Shown in pieces: positions 43,187-54,435 of a DNA stretch of 60,000 nt (positions are counted from its first letter, which is position 1; each line of letters starts with the position of its first letter). The translations under genes and the position numbers were made by a program. Origin of the DNA: Takakia lepidozioides (taxonomy: Eukaryota; Streptophyta; Takakiopsida; Takakiales; Takakiaceae); contig CM060731.1 of the NCBI GenBank assembly GCA_030704615.1, positions 6,388,001 through 6,448,000 of the forward strand. The letters are read 5' to 3'. The notes below the pieces were generated by a model. The model did no database searches. It was given only the letters and a program-made list of their open reading frames with translations, and had not been told where the DNA came from.

Positions 43187-44540
43187 ATGGCGACCGCATC
43201 TTCCACCACAGTGTCCACCAGCTTGGTTCTTCAGACCGGGGCTGCGGGCCTCAGCTCATCCAGCAGTGCCGTCAATGGAGCATCGTTGGCCGTGCCCTTG
43301 AGAGTCGCCCCGGTGTCTAGGGCGCTCGGTGTGAGCTGCCGGGCCAAGGTGGAAGCCGAGGCAGCAGCAGTGCCCTCAGTGTCCCGCAGATTGGCTCTTG
43401 CTCTTGTTGCTGGCTTTGCCGCTGCTGGCACCCGCATTGCCCCTGCCAATGCGGCGTATGGGGAGGCTGGTATGGCATGTCGTCTCTCTCGTCCTGTTGA
43501 TGTGTTAATTGAGTCGGAGTTTTAAGGTGAAGCTGATCGTAGGCTCCGTAGAGGTCGCGTGCGTGTGCAGTCGCTGACTTTGGCTGCTCTTGATTTGGCA
43601 GCCAATGTGTTTGGTACCCCCAAGCAGCAATCCGGCTTCACCCCCTACTCTGGCGAGGGATTCTCTCTGGAGATTCCCTCCAAGTGGAACCCGAGCAAGG
43701 AGATAGAGTTTCCCGGGCAGGTTTTGAGATATGAAGATAACTTCGACCAGGTGTGCAATTTGTCCGTGTCCGTTACTCCGTCCTCCAAGGGTTCTATCAA
43801 GGATTACGGTCCCCCGGAGAAGTTTTTGGATTCGGTAAGTAATTCTTCTCTCTAGGCGTGATTGCTGGCATGAGACCTCGCATTAGTACTAAAAATATTA
43901 TTCATGGTCGAGTCTTTCAATCTCCTCCTCACTTGTGAAGTCTCTCTCAAAACTTGCTCCCTTGTTCGCTGAGTAAATGTAGATTCAGCACTTAGGTGTT
44001 ATTTTTCTCTACGGTTTACTAATTCGTTACCTTTTCTTTTCAGATCTCATATGTGCTTGGAAAGCAAAGTTACTCTGGAAAGACTACCTCTGAGGTAAGG
44101 AATTTTGATCTGTACGTTGCCGTTCTTGTTGTCTGTCATTGTCCATGGCATGCAAGTCTTTCTGAGGTAAGGAATTTTGATCTTGACATTGCCGTTCTTG
44201 TTGTCTGTCATTTTCCATGGCATGCCGAATTTATACTTCAAGCCACGTTATATCTGACCGCTCGGAATTGGAAATTCAGGGAGGGTTCGATCCGAATGCC
44301 GTGGCAACCGCAGCAGTCTTGGAGTCCACTGCCACAGAAGTCAATGGAAAGCCTTATTACAAACTTACGGTGCTGACCCGCACAGCAGATGGTGATGAAG
44401 GTGGCAGGCATCAGCTCATCGTCGCCACTATCTCAAATGGGAACTTGTACCTTATGAAGGCGCAAGCTGGTGATAAGCGGTGGTTTAAGGGTCTGAAGAA
44501 GTTTGTGGAAGGCGCTGCCAACTCCTTCAGCGTTGCCTAG
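43187..44540 (+). CDS. psbP: Photosystem II oxygen-evolving enhancer protein 2 (PsbP), 4 exons, 275 aa
   Basis: Exons 43187-43469, 43602-43834, 44044-44094 and 44280-44540, all with GT-AG introns and frame kept. PsbP is an extrinsic thylakoid-lumen protein that stabilises the Mn4CaO5 cluster and Ca/Cl retention in photosystem II. Residues 1-60 are a Ser/Ala-rich stromal transit peptide. A twin arginine ([15 protein letters not shown] at 67-68) precedes a hydrophobic segment and the lumenal cut site PANA|AYGEA, the known Tat-type import of PsbP. The mature part (186 residues, the usual size) has [40 protein letters not shown] and [20 protein letters not shown]. The third intron carries a tandem duplication including the donor site. 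Confidence 0.96.
44089..44232 (+). repeat. 72-bp tandem duplication spanning the psbP exon 3 donor
   Basis: TCTGAGGTAAGGAATTTTGA... at 44089 recurs at 44161, giving two identical donors CTGAG|GTAAGG (GT at 44095 and 44167). The copies differ at a few bases. The 72-bp offset is 24 codons without a stop. Confidence 0.9.
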
Positions 44541-45590
44541 TTCAATGGACTGTTGTGTTCCTCGCCACACATTGACTGTTTTGTTTATATGTGATTTTTT
44601 TAAGTGTCTTGTGTCCTTCCCAAACCTGATCTGAAATGGTCTGATTAAAAATAGTGGTGTGATACAGTCCGTTTTTTCGTAGGGTGCATCGAGTGTGTTA
44701 ACGGCAGGTGTGTATTCTTAAAGAACTTAACAAGACGGGATTATCAATGCATTGGGAATAGGATACTTCTTCTCGAAGATTAAGATTATACTGTGTCTTA
44801 TGCATGTTTCAGAACCTCAAGTCGACTTTCATCTCAATGTCATGGTGATATGCAAAGTGAGAGAACGAAGACGTCTTCTCCTCTCCTAGCTTCTATCTAT
44901 CACACTGACTCTACCTCACACTGGACTGAACTGACTCATAACATTGTGGAAAATGACTTGAAATCAGATACAAATCTTTGGGGATACCAAGAAATTTGCA
45001 AACATTGCATGAATGGGGGTTTAGTGAAAGTGTGAAAGTGTATGGTGAAAGTGTGGTGTGGAGGGAGGATTTTGAGTTGTTTCTCTGGGAACAGTAAATA
45101 CATAGAGAGCACATAACTCTGGGCAGCTTATGGCTCACTCGGCTTAGGGCGCTACATCCATTCAGGACATCAACTTGGCTGAAGAAGGATGCAGCATTGA
45201 ATTCGAAGCAGTCCTGCCAGGCTTTCGCTATCGGCATTGTCCTTAGTCCTGAGCAAGTGTTCTGAGACCCCACTGTATCTGAGATTTCCTCAAATTTCGG
45301 AATGGATGATGCAAATCTGCACATTTGTTACTCTTCCTAAGAATTACCCACCTATGGAAGAAAATGCTTTTCTTCTACTGCCAGTTGATACTTGATACCT
45401 ACCTACCTCGACCAGCCTGATTTTTGTGGACCCCGTCCGAAACCAACATACCCTCATGGATGAGGTATATCTCTCACTTGACAAACATCCTCAGGGAGGA
45501 ACTTTACAAAAGTGAACCTACCTTTTTCATACACCTCCTGTAATTATCTCAAGAGATTTGACCAGGAAGATTATAGCGAAAATGCTCGGC
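44541..45590. other. Intergenic with a possible minus-strand exon
   Basis: After psbP there is no clear gene. At 45309-45120 on the minus strand, an acceptor-like ...ACAAATGTGCAG is followed by a protein-like frame (SSIPKFEEISDTVGSQNTCS, AKAWQDCFEFNAASFFSQVD) that reads on to 44911. It may be the last exon of a gene whose upstream part is beyond the transposon inserted at 45591; unproven. Confidence 0.3.
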
Positions 45591-45824
45591 CAATGGGCAC
45601 ATGCGATGTGGCTGGTGGGCCCCGCGCACGGACGCCCGGCTCCCTAGCGCGCGGTCGCCCAGCTGCGGGCGCGCCCGCGGCCCAATTACCCGCCCATGAG
45701 TCCGCTGCCCTCCAGTCTGCCCGCCAGTCCGCTGGCCAGTACCCTGCCATCCAGTCCGCTGACGGCGCAGGATTGCCACCGTCCATTCCCATAACCCATC
45801 CGAGCTCTCCATTTTTAGGGCTGC
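45591..45824 (+). repeat. Left terminal inverted repeat of MULE
   Basis: Begins CAATGGGCACATGCGATGTG, GC-rich in the outer 80 bp. Then CCAGTCTGCCCGCCAGTCCG-type repeats, then CCATTCCCATAACCCATCCG and CCATTTTTAGGGCTGC at the inner end. It is the reverse complement of 54436-54768 apart from an internal length difference of about 100 bp. Confidence 0.85.
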
Positions 45825-46006
45825 GAAAATGGCAATGATCTTCCCACCAAATCCCGGCCGCTCTCTTTTGACGGCTGTTTGTTGTCCAATGTTGCGGTAG
45901 GCGTTTCCATGCACGCGACTGTTCCTCTTTTGCGCGCGATGTTCATGATGATGATGAAGCGTGTGCTTGAACATGAGAGGACTGTCTCGGCACTACAACC
46001 ACCATC

Positions 46007-46251
46007 GTGCATATGCTTCCACTATTTTTGCCTTCTTGTTGTGCTTTCGGGAACCTTCGTTTTATGGTTTGGTTTTATGTCATAAATATGGAAAATGCGG
46101 ACATCTGTCGTCGATAACGTCCTCTGCTTGTGATCCGTCATGATACGTTTAGCCCCTTTGTACTGCATCCCTTATGAGAGCCTTCACAAGTTTTGTTCGT
46201 TAAAGGAACCCATGGGTAACATGGGCGCAAAAATGGTGGAAGCGTATGCAC
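46007..46251. repeat. 245-bp segment with 25-nt terminal inverted repeats (MITE-like)
   Basis: GTGCATATGCTTCCACTATT at 46007 pairs with its reverse complement ending at 46251 (25 nt, two mismatches). It lies inside the MULE next to the left TIR. Either a small nested element or a secondary structure of the MULE leader. Confidence 0.6.
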
Positions 46252-46594
46252 ATGGGGGCGTGTATTGCAGATTTCGTATCGGACGATGGGACTGTTTATG
46301 TAACCAAGTATAGCGGCTTGCATCCATCGTGCATAAGTTGTGGAAAAAGGTGGAGAATCTGAAGAAACCCAGCTTTGTGATGGATCCACATGGTATTATA
46401 TAAGGGATGGCAGCACAAAAAAACAATTCGAGTCGTCACGGAACACCATCCAGTCGTAAGGTCCTCAAACATCCACACACACCTGCTGAATGCAAATGTC
46501 TGAGCCACGACGGGAGTAGGTGCAGAATTGGTACATTATCGCATTTGCCAGGAGACGGACCAGGTTGAGACAATTGCATCTGCAAATGCGCGTG

Positions 46595-47110
46595 GATGTT
46601 TGAGGTCCGTTGTGTCGCGAGTCTGTTCACAGTGGGTCCGCTGGCCCGTCAGTGCTCCGGATATTCCCCTTATCGCGTGCATAACAGTCAGTTTGGAGGC
46701 AGTCAGTTGGAAGTCCGTCTGTTGGGATATCAATCTGTCGCACTTGTGAATTTGTCAGTCTGTTGTGTCGGAAGTCTGTTGCACTAAGTCTGTTTGACTT
46801 CTTATTTTCCCTCCGGTCAGTCTTTTGGCTTGTTCTCCCGCCAGTCTGGCGAAACGTCCGTCTGCTGGACAGTTCTCCTCTATGGATATCAGTCTGTTGG
46901 ACTGTGCATGCACTGTTGTGCCGCGAGTCTGTTCGCAATGGGTGTGTTCGACTTTCCTGTTCTCCCCTTACTCTCTTTTGTCTTCATTCCGCTGGCAGAG
47001 AAGTGCCAATATGAAGCCGCTTCGCCTCAGCAAAGCGAATAGTCCGCTGGACTGGCGGTCCGGTAGACTCTCGGCCCGATGGGAAATGAGTCTGCTGCAC
47101 TTGTGAGGAC
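46595..47110. repeat. CAGTCTGTTGG / CAGTCCGCTGG word cluster, left MULE
   Basis: Irregularly spaced copies of CAGTC(T/C)G(T/C)TGG, e.g. GGCAGTCAGTTGGAAGTCCG. The same words occur in the TIRs and in two introns of this element. Confidence 0.75.
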
Positions 47111-47583
47111 CGTGGATGAATTTAGTACGATGCGTTCGTTCGGTGGACGTATTCAATGCGATGACGGCGGATAGTTGGCGCCTGTGAAATCGCGTCACGT
47201 TGGCAGTGCCATGCCCGCTTTCCCCCTTCTACTTCTACTTCCTTCTCATGTTCCCTGTGCGATCGACTCCATTCTCTTCGCGCCTATTTCTTCGCACCTA
47301 TTTCTTCGCACTGTTTTGCACTGTTTTGTTTTCCTCTTTGCGTTTCCATCACCGTAACGAAAGACGACCGTTCTTCCCCAGGTGTGGAGAGTCGCGGTGA
47401 GCCGCGAAGCATCGCAAACACGCTGGCCTTCGTAACAACTCGAAGTTCATCGGCTCGGTGAGGTTCTCACTTGCTGCGGTGTTTCCATTCCATTCTGTGT
47501 CCTCTTCTTGCTTAGGGTGAGTCTTTTCATAGGACTTCTATCTGTCGCTCATTGTCCTTGCACCTTCGTTTCATTCTGCAACG

Positions 47584-50500
47584 ATGGAGGATGCTTGTGA
47601 AAAGGGTGGAGCGGACTGGGTGAATTTTGTGCACCAAACTAGACTGAAGAAGGAGCGAAGGTACTGGTACTAACTAGACGAGTTTGATCATAAAATAGTG
47701 GAAGCATTTGTAGACCTCCGCGCCCGGAAGCCCAAAAACTCGAATTGGCAGAAGGACAAGCTCTTCTGTCCCTTCTGTGAAGAGGTTATCAAGGACAAAA
47801 TCCAATTAAATCAGCATTGTGTTGACATGGGTTGCAAGGAGACTGTTGCAATGATTCCACGGGATTTCAAGCCTTGGCCGATACTGAAAGAAATGTCGAT
47901 TGTCAAAGAGGCCACAATGCGCTTACGCGGATCAGTGCTTGACCCCCGCACTTTGGAATTAGACGAAGTGCGCGCACGGTATGGCGTCCATTCTGGTGGC
48001 CCGTCAATGGAGGATTTGCAAGTGCAGGGAACGCCGGACGCTCCCAGAAAACGTAAACTGAGTGATGGGGCCCAAAAAAAAAAAAACAAAAAAAAGAGAA
48101 GGCTGCAAGGTCTGCTCACGAGGCAAGGGCAAAATCCACGCAACAGACTGAATCCCGTCCTGGGCGACAGATCCACACCATCAGTACTGATACTGAAAGT
48201 GAATATGCTCAGGGCCTGGAAGGGGTGACAAGTCCAGTGGACATTGACTTGCCTGACCAGACTCGGCAGCAGACTCACACAAATATCGCGACCCATGCCA
48301 TTGGTTTAGGGTCAAAACCAAAAACTCAACAGAGCACTGAAGGACCAGTCTGCCCTGGCACATTGCGCCTCGTTGACTTCGGGCTTTTCCCACCAGAGTG
48401 CCCACCAATTGGGGATCCAGACTTCTTCCGTTATTTCTACAGAGTTGCCCAGTCAGGTCTGCTACGCACATTCATCCGACATGCGGAACAGAACTGGTTG
48501 AACAGCTTTGAAGATGAAGATGACGATGATGAAGTAGAGGAGGTAATGGTCAGTTTGACCGCCCAGTCTGTTCTTTGTGCTGTTTGAGTCCATCATCGGG
48601 GTCACGTTGCCTATTCAGTCTGGTCAGTCCGCTGCGTTCTCTCCTCAGTCCGCTGGCTCACTCCGCTCGTCAGTTAGTCTGTTTTATATCGCTGCATTAC
48701 TTACTGAGTCCATTTGTCAGTCCGCTGGTCCAGTCCACTGGTATAGTCTACTAATTGCCTCCACCCTATGTACGCACGTTACAGTCTGCTGGTCTGTGAG
48801 TCCAGTCCGCTGCATGAGGTGAATATAGAGTCCACATCCATGTTCTTGACGTCCAAGTTCTCTGCCGTGTACCAGGATGAACGTGTTTCTATTCGTAGGG
48901 CCATTCAGGTTTGGCAGATACCTAGCAATGATGCTCTTTTACAAGCGACTGCAGTGCGTGCGGAAGTGGACCGCGTGCGAGAGTACATATTATTGAAGTA
49001 TCATGGGTCATCTGCGGCATTACATATTCAAGACGCGTTGGGGGAGAATGCGTATGGGACAGCCGAGTCTGCCATCCAGCAGACTCCCATTCAGCAGGCG
49101 TCATCCAGCAGACTCCCGTTCAGCAGCCTGTCATCCAGCAGACTCCAACGGAACAGACTCCCAACGAGCAGCCTGTCATCCTGCAGACTCCTCTCTAGGA
49201 GCCCATCATGCAGCCCATACCAATGGGAAGTCCTGTCATCCAACAGACTGCGGACCAGCAGACTGACCAGCAGACTACCTTTCTCTCACATAGCATGGCG
49301 CTTTTTGCAGTTTGGCGATCGCCATCACCGGTAATTCGACCCGGAGCTGAAGACCTCACATTTCCCCGGCTTAGGGTGGGAAAAATTAATCCCCATTTGG
49401 ATTGGCATAATGAGCTCCACCGGATTGTTGCGGACCGCCGGTGGTCATTTGTACCCTTTTATTATTCTATGGAGTTTTCTATTGAGGAAGCCAACCATGT
49501 TCTAGAAGCCGCCTATGCTGTTGCCATTGAAGCCACAAGCGACCAAAATGCGCCGCCTCTACTTGTGCAGCTGATTCTCATGGATGACCCACAACCTGAA
49601 GACCTCATACATATGCCTATGGCACATCCAACCTTTGGGGTGCGAAGAAAACACTTGTTCGGATTGACTGAGGAGGACTTTGAGCGCATGGCAGCTTCCT
49701 TCCTACAACACAGATGGATGCAATTTGGCAATTTCCGCTCATACAACAAGTTGATAAAGGATCTACATAGTTTGAGGATGGACTTACTCCATGGAACAGA
49801 CCATTCACAGAAGTTTGTGGTGGATAATGCATTGCACTTGTTTGCATTGGTGATGGAGCGAGCAGTATTCGACATTGTTTTGCAGAATCCCAATGTCTTC
49901 AAAGTCCTATGGTGTGGGATCCCAACTGAAGACCGCATCGGCGCCATTGCTCATCTCGATGGAGCATGCCTGTGCCGGCAAATCAAGGACATTGGCCTCA
50001 TCGGAAATCTCTTGGAAGGTAAAATATTATGGGCAACTTTCGTGTTTCAGCTCAATTTCTTTTGCCAACGTTTTTAGAAGTTCACATTTGCATAAACATG
50101 TGTTGCAGGGCGAGTTGATCTGGGAGACAAGCAAGTGCAGGCTGCTTTCGACTCTTTTGCCAGAGGTGCAAGGGACCTTGTCCTGGCTTTACAAGGAATT
50201 CGGGAGATTGTCCAGCAGACTGGCCACAAGAATGTCCAACAACATATTCCCCACGACACATGTGGGCAGACTGCCCAAGTGCTGGAGACCGAGCATGTGC
50301 GCCAGACCGTCCCGGGTAATAGGCCGGATCACTCCCAGCAGACTGCCCCGCACAAACATACTCAGTATGTGCAAACAGTACTGAGCGGGCAGCGAACTTT
50401 GCAGACTTTGCAGCAGACCGGAGAATAGACCGGCCAACAGACTGCCCCTCAGCCGACTGTGCAACAGACCAGCGAACATGGCCACCAGACTGCCCCTCAG

Positions 50501-50887
50501 CAGACCGTGCAGCAGACCGACGAATCCAGCCAGCAGATTGTCCGTCAGCAGACTGTGCAGCACACTGGCGAACCCACTCAGCAGATGGCCGAGCAGACTA
50601 TCCAAGAGACTAACATCCAGTCTGTTCCCTGGATTGTGCAACAGACTCAGATGCACTGGCCTCACCGAGACCCTGTGGACGAATTTCTGCTGAGTTCCCA
50701 ACAACATGTTTTTGGATCTGCCAGTATGAGTGTTTTGACCGAGTCCACTTTTCCCCCAGGCACATTCACTGATGACGTCATCAGGTCACCGGTAAAGCAT
50801 TCTTATCCAGCTCCCCGTGGCCTGCCTTCTATGACCTTCCAGCTTAGTCCCGTTTTCGTGCGCTCAGTGGCGAAAAGCCATAGATGA
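47584..50887 (+). pseudogene. Second MULE gene: C2H2-like finger, Gln-Gln-Thr repeats, novel C-terminal region
   Basis: Starts ATG at 47584 (MEDACEKGGADWVNFVHQTR). A zinc-finger-like FCPFCEEVIKDKIQLNQHCV is followed by a basic run (PRKRKLSDGAQKKKNKKKRR). After an intron at about 48543-48817 comes SKFSAVYQDERVSIRRAIQV, then QQTP repeats (49070-49270), then a long unknown domain (DWHNELHRIVADRRWSFVPF, LFGLTEEDFERMAASFLQHR, VVDNALHLFALVMERAVFDI) to 50018. A 90-nt intron (50019-50108) leads to more QQT repeats and a final TGA at 50885. Lesions: TAA at 47671, a frameshift at the poly-A tract near 48071-48083, a frameshift near 49103, TAG near 49195, TGA near 50426. No family recognised; it occupies the place of mudrB in MuDR but shows no visible similarity to it. 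Confidence 0.6.
48543..48817 (+). repeat. CAGTCCGCTGG word cluster in an intron of the second MULE gene
   Basis: After a likely donor (GAGGAG|GTAATGG), the sequence consists largely of CAGTCTGGTCAGTCCGCTGC-type words until the next coding stretch (GTGAATATAGAGTCC). Confidence 0.65.
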
Positions 50888-51151
50888 GTCTTACGTGATG
50901 ACCGAACTCAATCTGGGAACGCAAAACCGTATCATAGATCTTACAGAAGAGTCTGAGGAAGCAATTGCCGGCGGGTCTTCCATACACGTTCTTGATGTTT
51001 CCCAAAAAACCCTAGGCCGGGTTTTCCAGGCCTCCACGAAATCTCGTCTCCTTTTCAGAGACATGTTGTTGTTGTCGTTCAGAGGACGGAAAGCCTTCGC
51101 TGCCGCAGGGTGCAACATTCTAGCCGCACTTTTCACCAGGATATCAACGAG
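50888..51151. other. Spacer between the convergent 3' ends of the MULE genes
   Basis: The plus-strand gene stops at 50887 and the minus-strand transposase at 51152. Overlapping short frames here (e.g. 50895-51170) show no domain. Confidence 0.5.
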
Positions 51152-54100
51152 CTACCCTCTGCACATATGAAGAGCAGATCGGGCATGTGCCTCCAGGTAT
51201 TTGTTATCATCTACAATGCGAAGTATGTCCGCGAATTCTTGTTCCATTGAGGCTGAGACCTCTAGAGGTGCCTCATCGTAGGAGAAGTCGTCCGGAGGAT
51301 GTCTTTCCATGAACTGATTGGATTCATCGTTGCCGCCGGCACCATTGCCCAAGAGCAAGTTAGGTAATCCTCCATGAATGGTTCCCAGCGCCGTGCCACA
51401 AGCGCGCACAAGGAGGCCATCCTGCAGGTCAGGGTGAAGCATCTTCAGGACACGGACCTGATGCTTGCATAAGTTTCCCTTCATTGCCCATGGGCACGTG
51501 CAACAACCCCAATCGCAATCAGGATTGTAAACAATGTATGTTGTGCCGGGGTGGTTGCTGCTGAGAACGTAGGCTGGTTCACCAGGACCCAAGGGAAGAG
51601 TAACACTCTCAGCAGGAATGTCTCATGCCGCAAGTATAGAACTGGATATGTACTTTTCATGTTTGTCATTTCTTATGAACCCGTGGTCTTCAAATGGATT
51701 GCATACCAATAGTGTGTTAGCACACGGCCAGTGAGTTCCCATATAAGCCAGTCCACTCTACGACTACTCATCTTGCCTTTCCCCATGGCAAGTCTTGCCT
51801 TCAGATTTCCATGGTATGCCTCAATGCTTGCGTTTGTGTCTTGGCTCGCATGAGGGACATGGCGGGCTGCTGTACACCACATTGCTATTTTGGGCTTCAA
51901 GTACTGTTCGATATAGTCAAGAAATTCATGTCCTTTCGGGTATTTTGACCTCATACGACGGATTCTCCTTGCAACCCACCGAAGCGCTCTTTTCTCGTTA
52001 CGTGGTCCCCCTCTACAGTACATGAGGTCTCCCATATTCTTCAACAAGTTTACAGCGGTCACCGGATCCTTCGTTTTCTTGCATGATTGCTTCACCCATG
52101 CCTTGCGGACATGCCAAAGGCAGAGGAAAATGAGTACTCCTTCAAAAACAATTCTGCACAACACACATAGTACACATTAGAGTCTTGGGATCGGACTGCA
52201 ATGGTGGACTGCCGGAGTGGACTGTAACAGCGACCTGTATCAGCGGGCAGAGCCACTGGACTCACCCAGTGGACAGTACAATGCCATGACGTTGATGTGC
52301 TGGAATAACCCCATTGGACTACCCAGTGGACTTCCCCATTGGACTTCCCCTAGCTAGGACTGGGGCAGCGGACTGCATCAGTGGACTGCCCCGTTGGACT
52401 GCCACAGTGGACTGCCGAGCGGACTTGCCAGGGACTGCCGAGTGGACTTGGCAGCGGACGGCCGACCCCAGGGACTGCTGAGTGGACTTGGCAGCGGACT
52501 TGTCGGGGATTGCCAGGGGGCTGATGAGCGGACTTGATAGCGGACTACCAGTGGATTTGCCCAGCGAATTGCCATCGGGTTTCGCCACATGAGTCTGCCA
52601 GTGGACTGTAGCAATGGACTGCTGCAGTGGACCTCGACAATGGACCGGTGCTGTGGACCAACAGACTTACCGAATAGCGTTGATTTCTGCTTCGGCATCG
52701 TCCACAATGAAGGCATTGGGTCGCCAGCTCGGCAAATCTGCGAGGAGTGAATTGCGCAAGGCTCTCATCCACGGAACCAGGTCTCTTGTCCAATTCCTCG
52801 CGGATAGGATATAGGCAACTGGTATACCGTTCAACCACTCGTCGAAGACCATCAACATGTATAATGGGAACTGTTGGAATACACAATGTAAGATGGTCAG
52901 AGCATGCAAATTCCGCTCAGTTCTGCACGAGAAGACTTCATAAGAGTGATGAGGTCTGCAGTGGTTCACAATGGGTCTGCCCCTCGGTCTTCTGCAACGT
53001 ACACATGAAAACATACAGAAAGGGTCAGCACACCAAATTTTATGTGAATGTTGCATGGTACTATGCTATCATGTTCGTACAAGTCCATGGAATCGTTCGA
53101 ATAGTACCTTGTCATGATTTGTCCCAAAGGTTGCATCACATGCAACGATACGGTCATGTCCTAGTTCCAGCATTCGTCGTTTCTGCCACGGAGTCTGTAT
53201 GCCAATAGTGAATGTTAAATCTCCATCAAAATGCTTAAATGTTGGCTCTAATTTCTCCTCTTGATAGAAAAAAACGGACGAAGGATTCTGGTCTCTCCAC
53301 ATGCGCACACTCTCTGCATCATCGGCGTGCTTTTTGAAGGTTTGTCACGCACGTTTCTCGGCAAGGTTGCAAACATCTTGCTCCAACAAGAAATCATCGC
53401 GGGTCCATGCATCGCCCAAGCCGGTGTGGTTCATCGTGTGCTCTCTATGCTCCATCATGATTTGGGCGACCGACAGGCCTCGGCACAAACACTCGACGAC
53501 CCAGGCTTTCAATTCCTCGCTAATGTGTGGTGCATAGGCGTGGCGGGTGTTCCTAAACTCTGTGGACTTCCCATGCGAGGGTTTCCCTTGCGCATCTGTA
53601 TGCTCCATGTTGTTGTAGTACGTGAGGACACAGATGTCAGGGGCGAGATAGCATTGCTGGACCTTGAAACAACATTGGCAACCACGTTTGTAAGACTCTC
53701 CATACTCCGACTTCTTTCTCCTTGGGCCTTTATGAGGGCAAGATATTCCAGCACCCACAAGAGGTCCTCCACGCTTCTGTTTTGGATCCTCCACTATTGC
53801 CTTGTTGGTGCGCTTGTCATCAGGACTGTAGCAGCATTGATACCTGGACAGAAAATTCTAAAATCGATATCCAACGACTTGAGGAAGCATAAAATCAGAG
53901 AACTCGTGAAACAAAAAATGGCAACAGACATACAACGAAACGTCAAAAGGACTGAGGATGGTGCACACATAATACTGGACAGAAATGTGTTGGCTCTGGG
54001 TGTTTTTCGCGAGCCGGGTTCCACTTTAGAATGGACATTCACCCAAAACTGAGTGGGGTAGTCCTCCAAACTCTCCTCTCCCAGGACGAAGTCACCAACT

Positions 54101-54219
54101 CTATCCCAAGGTATGCAGGCCTTTTCAACATTCACTCGCACACCCATCAACCCATATTGCGTCTCACTCTTCCAGTGGAGATCCTTCCTGTTGAAGGGTC
54201 CTGGTTTTGCTGTTTGCAA
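51152..54219 (-). pseudogene. MULE transposase (MURA-like), spliced, with SWIM zinc finger
   Basis: Minus strand. An N-terminal exon begins MQTAKPGPFNRKDLHWKSET (54219). The next starts near 53844 (CCYSPDDKRTNKAIVEDPKQ) and holds a Cys-rich DNA-binding region (CQCCFKVQQCYLAPD, YYNNMEHTDAQGKPSHG), NPSSVFFYQEEK, FTIGIQTPWQKRRMLELGHD and the catalytic block ACDATFGTNHDK, ending at 53108. Exon 52870-52671: LYMLMVFDEWLNGIPVAYIL and AFIVDDAEAEINAI. Exon from 52153: FLCLWHVRKAWVKQ, SQDTNASIEAYHGNLKARL, then the SWIM finger CTCPWAMKGNLCKHQ. The 53108/52870 and 52671/52153 junctions keep frame and restore family motifs. Lesions: in-frame TGA near 53344, a frameshift near 51685 and TGA near 51620. The transposase would cut and join the element ends. 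Confidence 0.85.
52190..52665. repeat. Dense CAGTGGACTG word array inside a transposase intron
   Basis: Nearly continuous short repeats such as CAGCGGACTTG and GTGGACTGCC, with a variable 10-20 bp period. It occupies most of the 517-nt intron between the second and third catalytic segments of the transposase. Confidence 0.85.
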
Positions 54220-54435
54220 ACATTGTCAAAGAGGCCGTATAAGCGGGCTTTCCGTGATCAGTATATCATCGGGTTTTGCTTCCACGTCCATGCCCTATAC
54301 AATACAAAGGACACGCTTCTGAACATGCAAGAAACGCGCCGCAGTACAGGACACGATCGACAACGTGCCAGGAGAACAGTGCGCACGTTCGCGGCTGCTG
54401 GCAAGTGGCAGGCGGCAGGGATGCAGGTTTGAATT

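Noticed and set aside
44053-44376. Separate ORF in psbP intron 3
   Set aside because: It is the exon 3 frame running through the duplicated donor; better explained as intron read-through.
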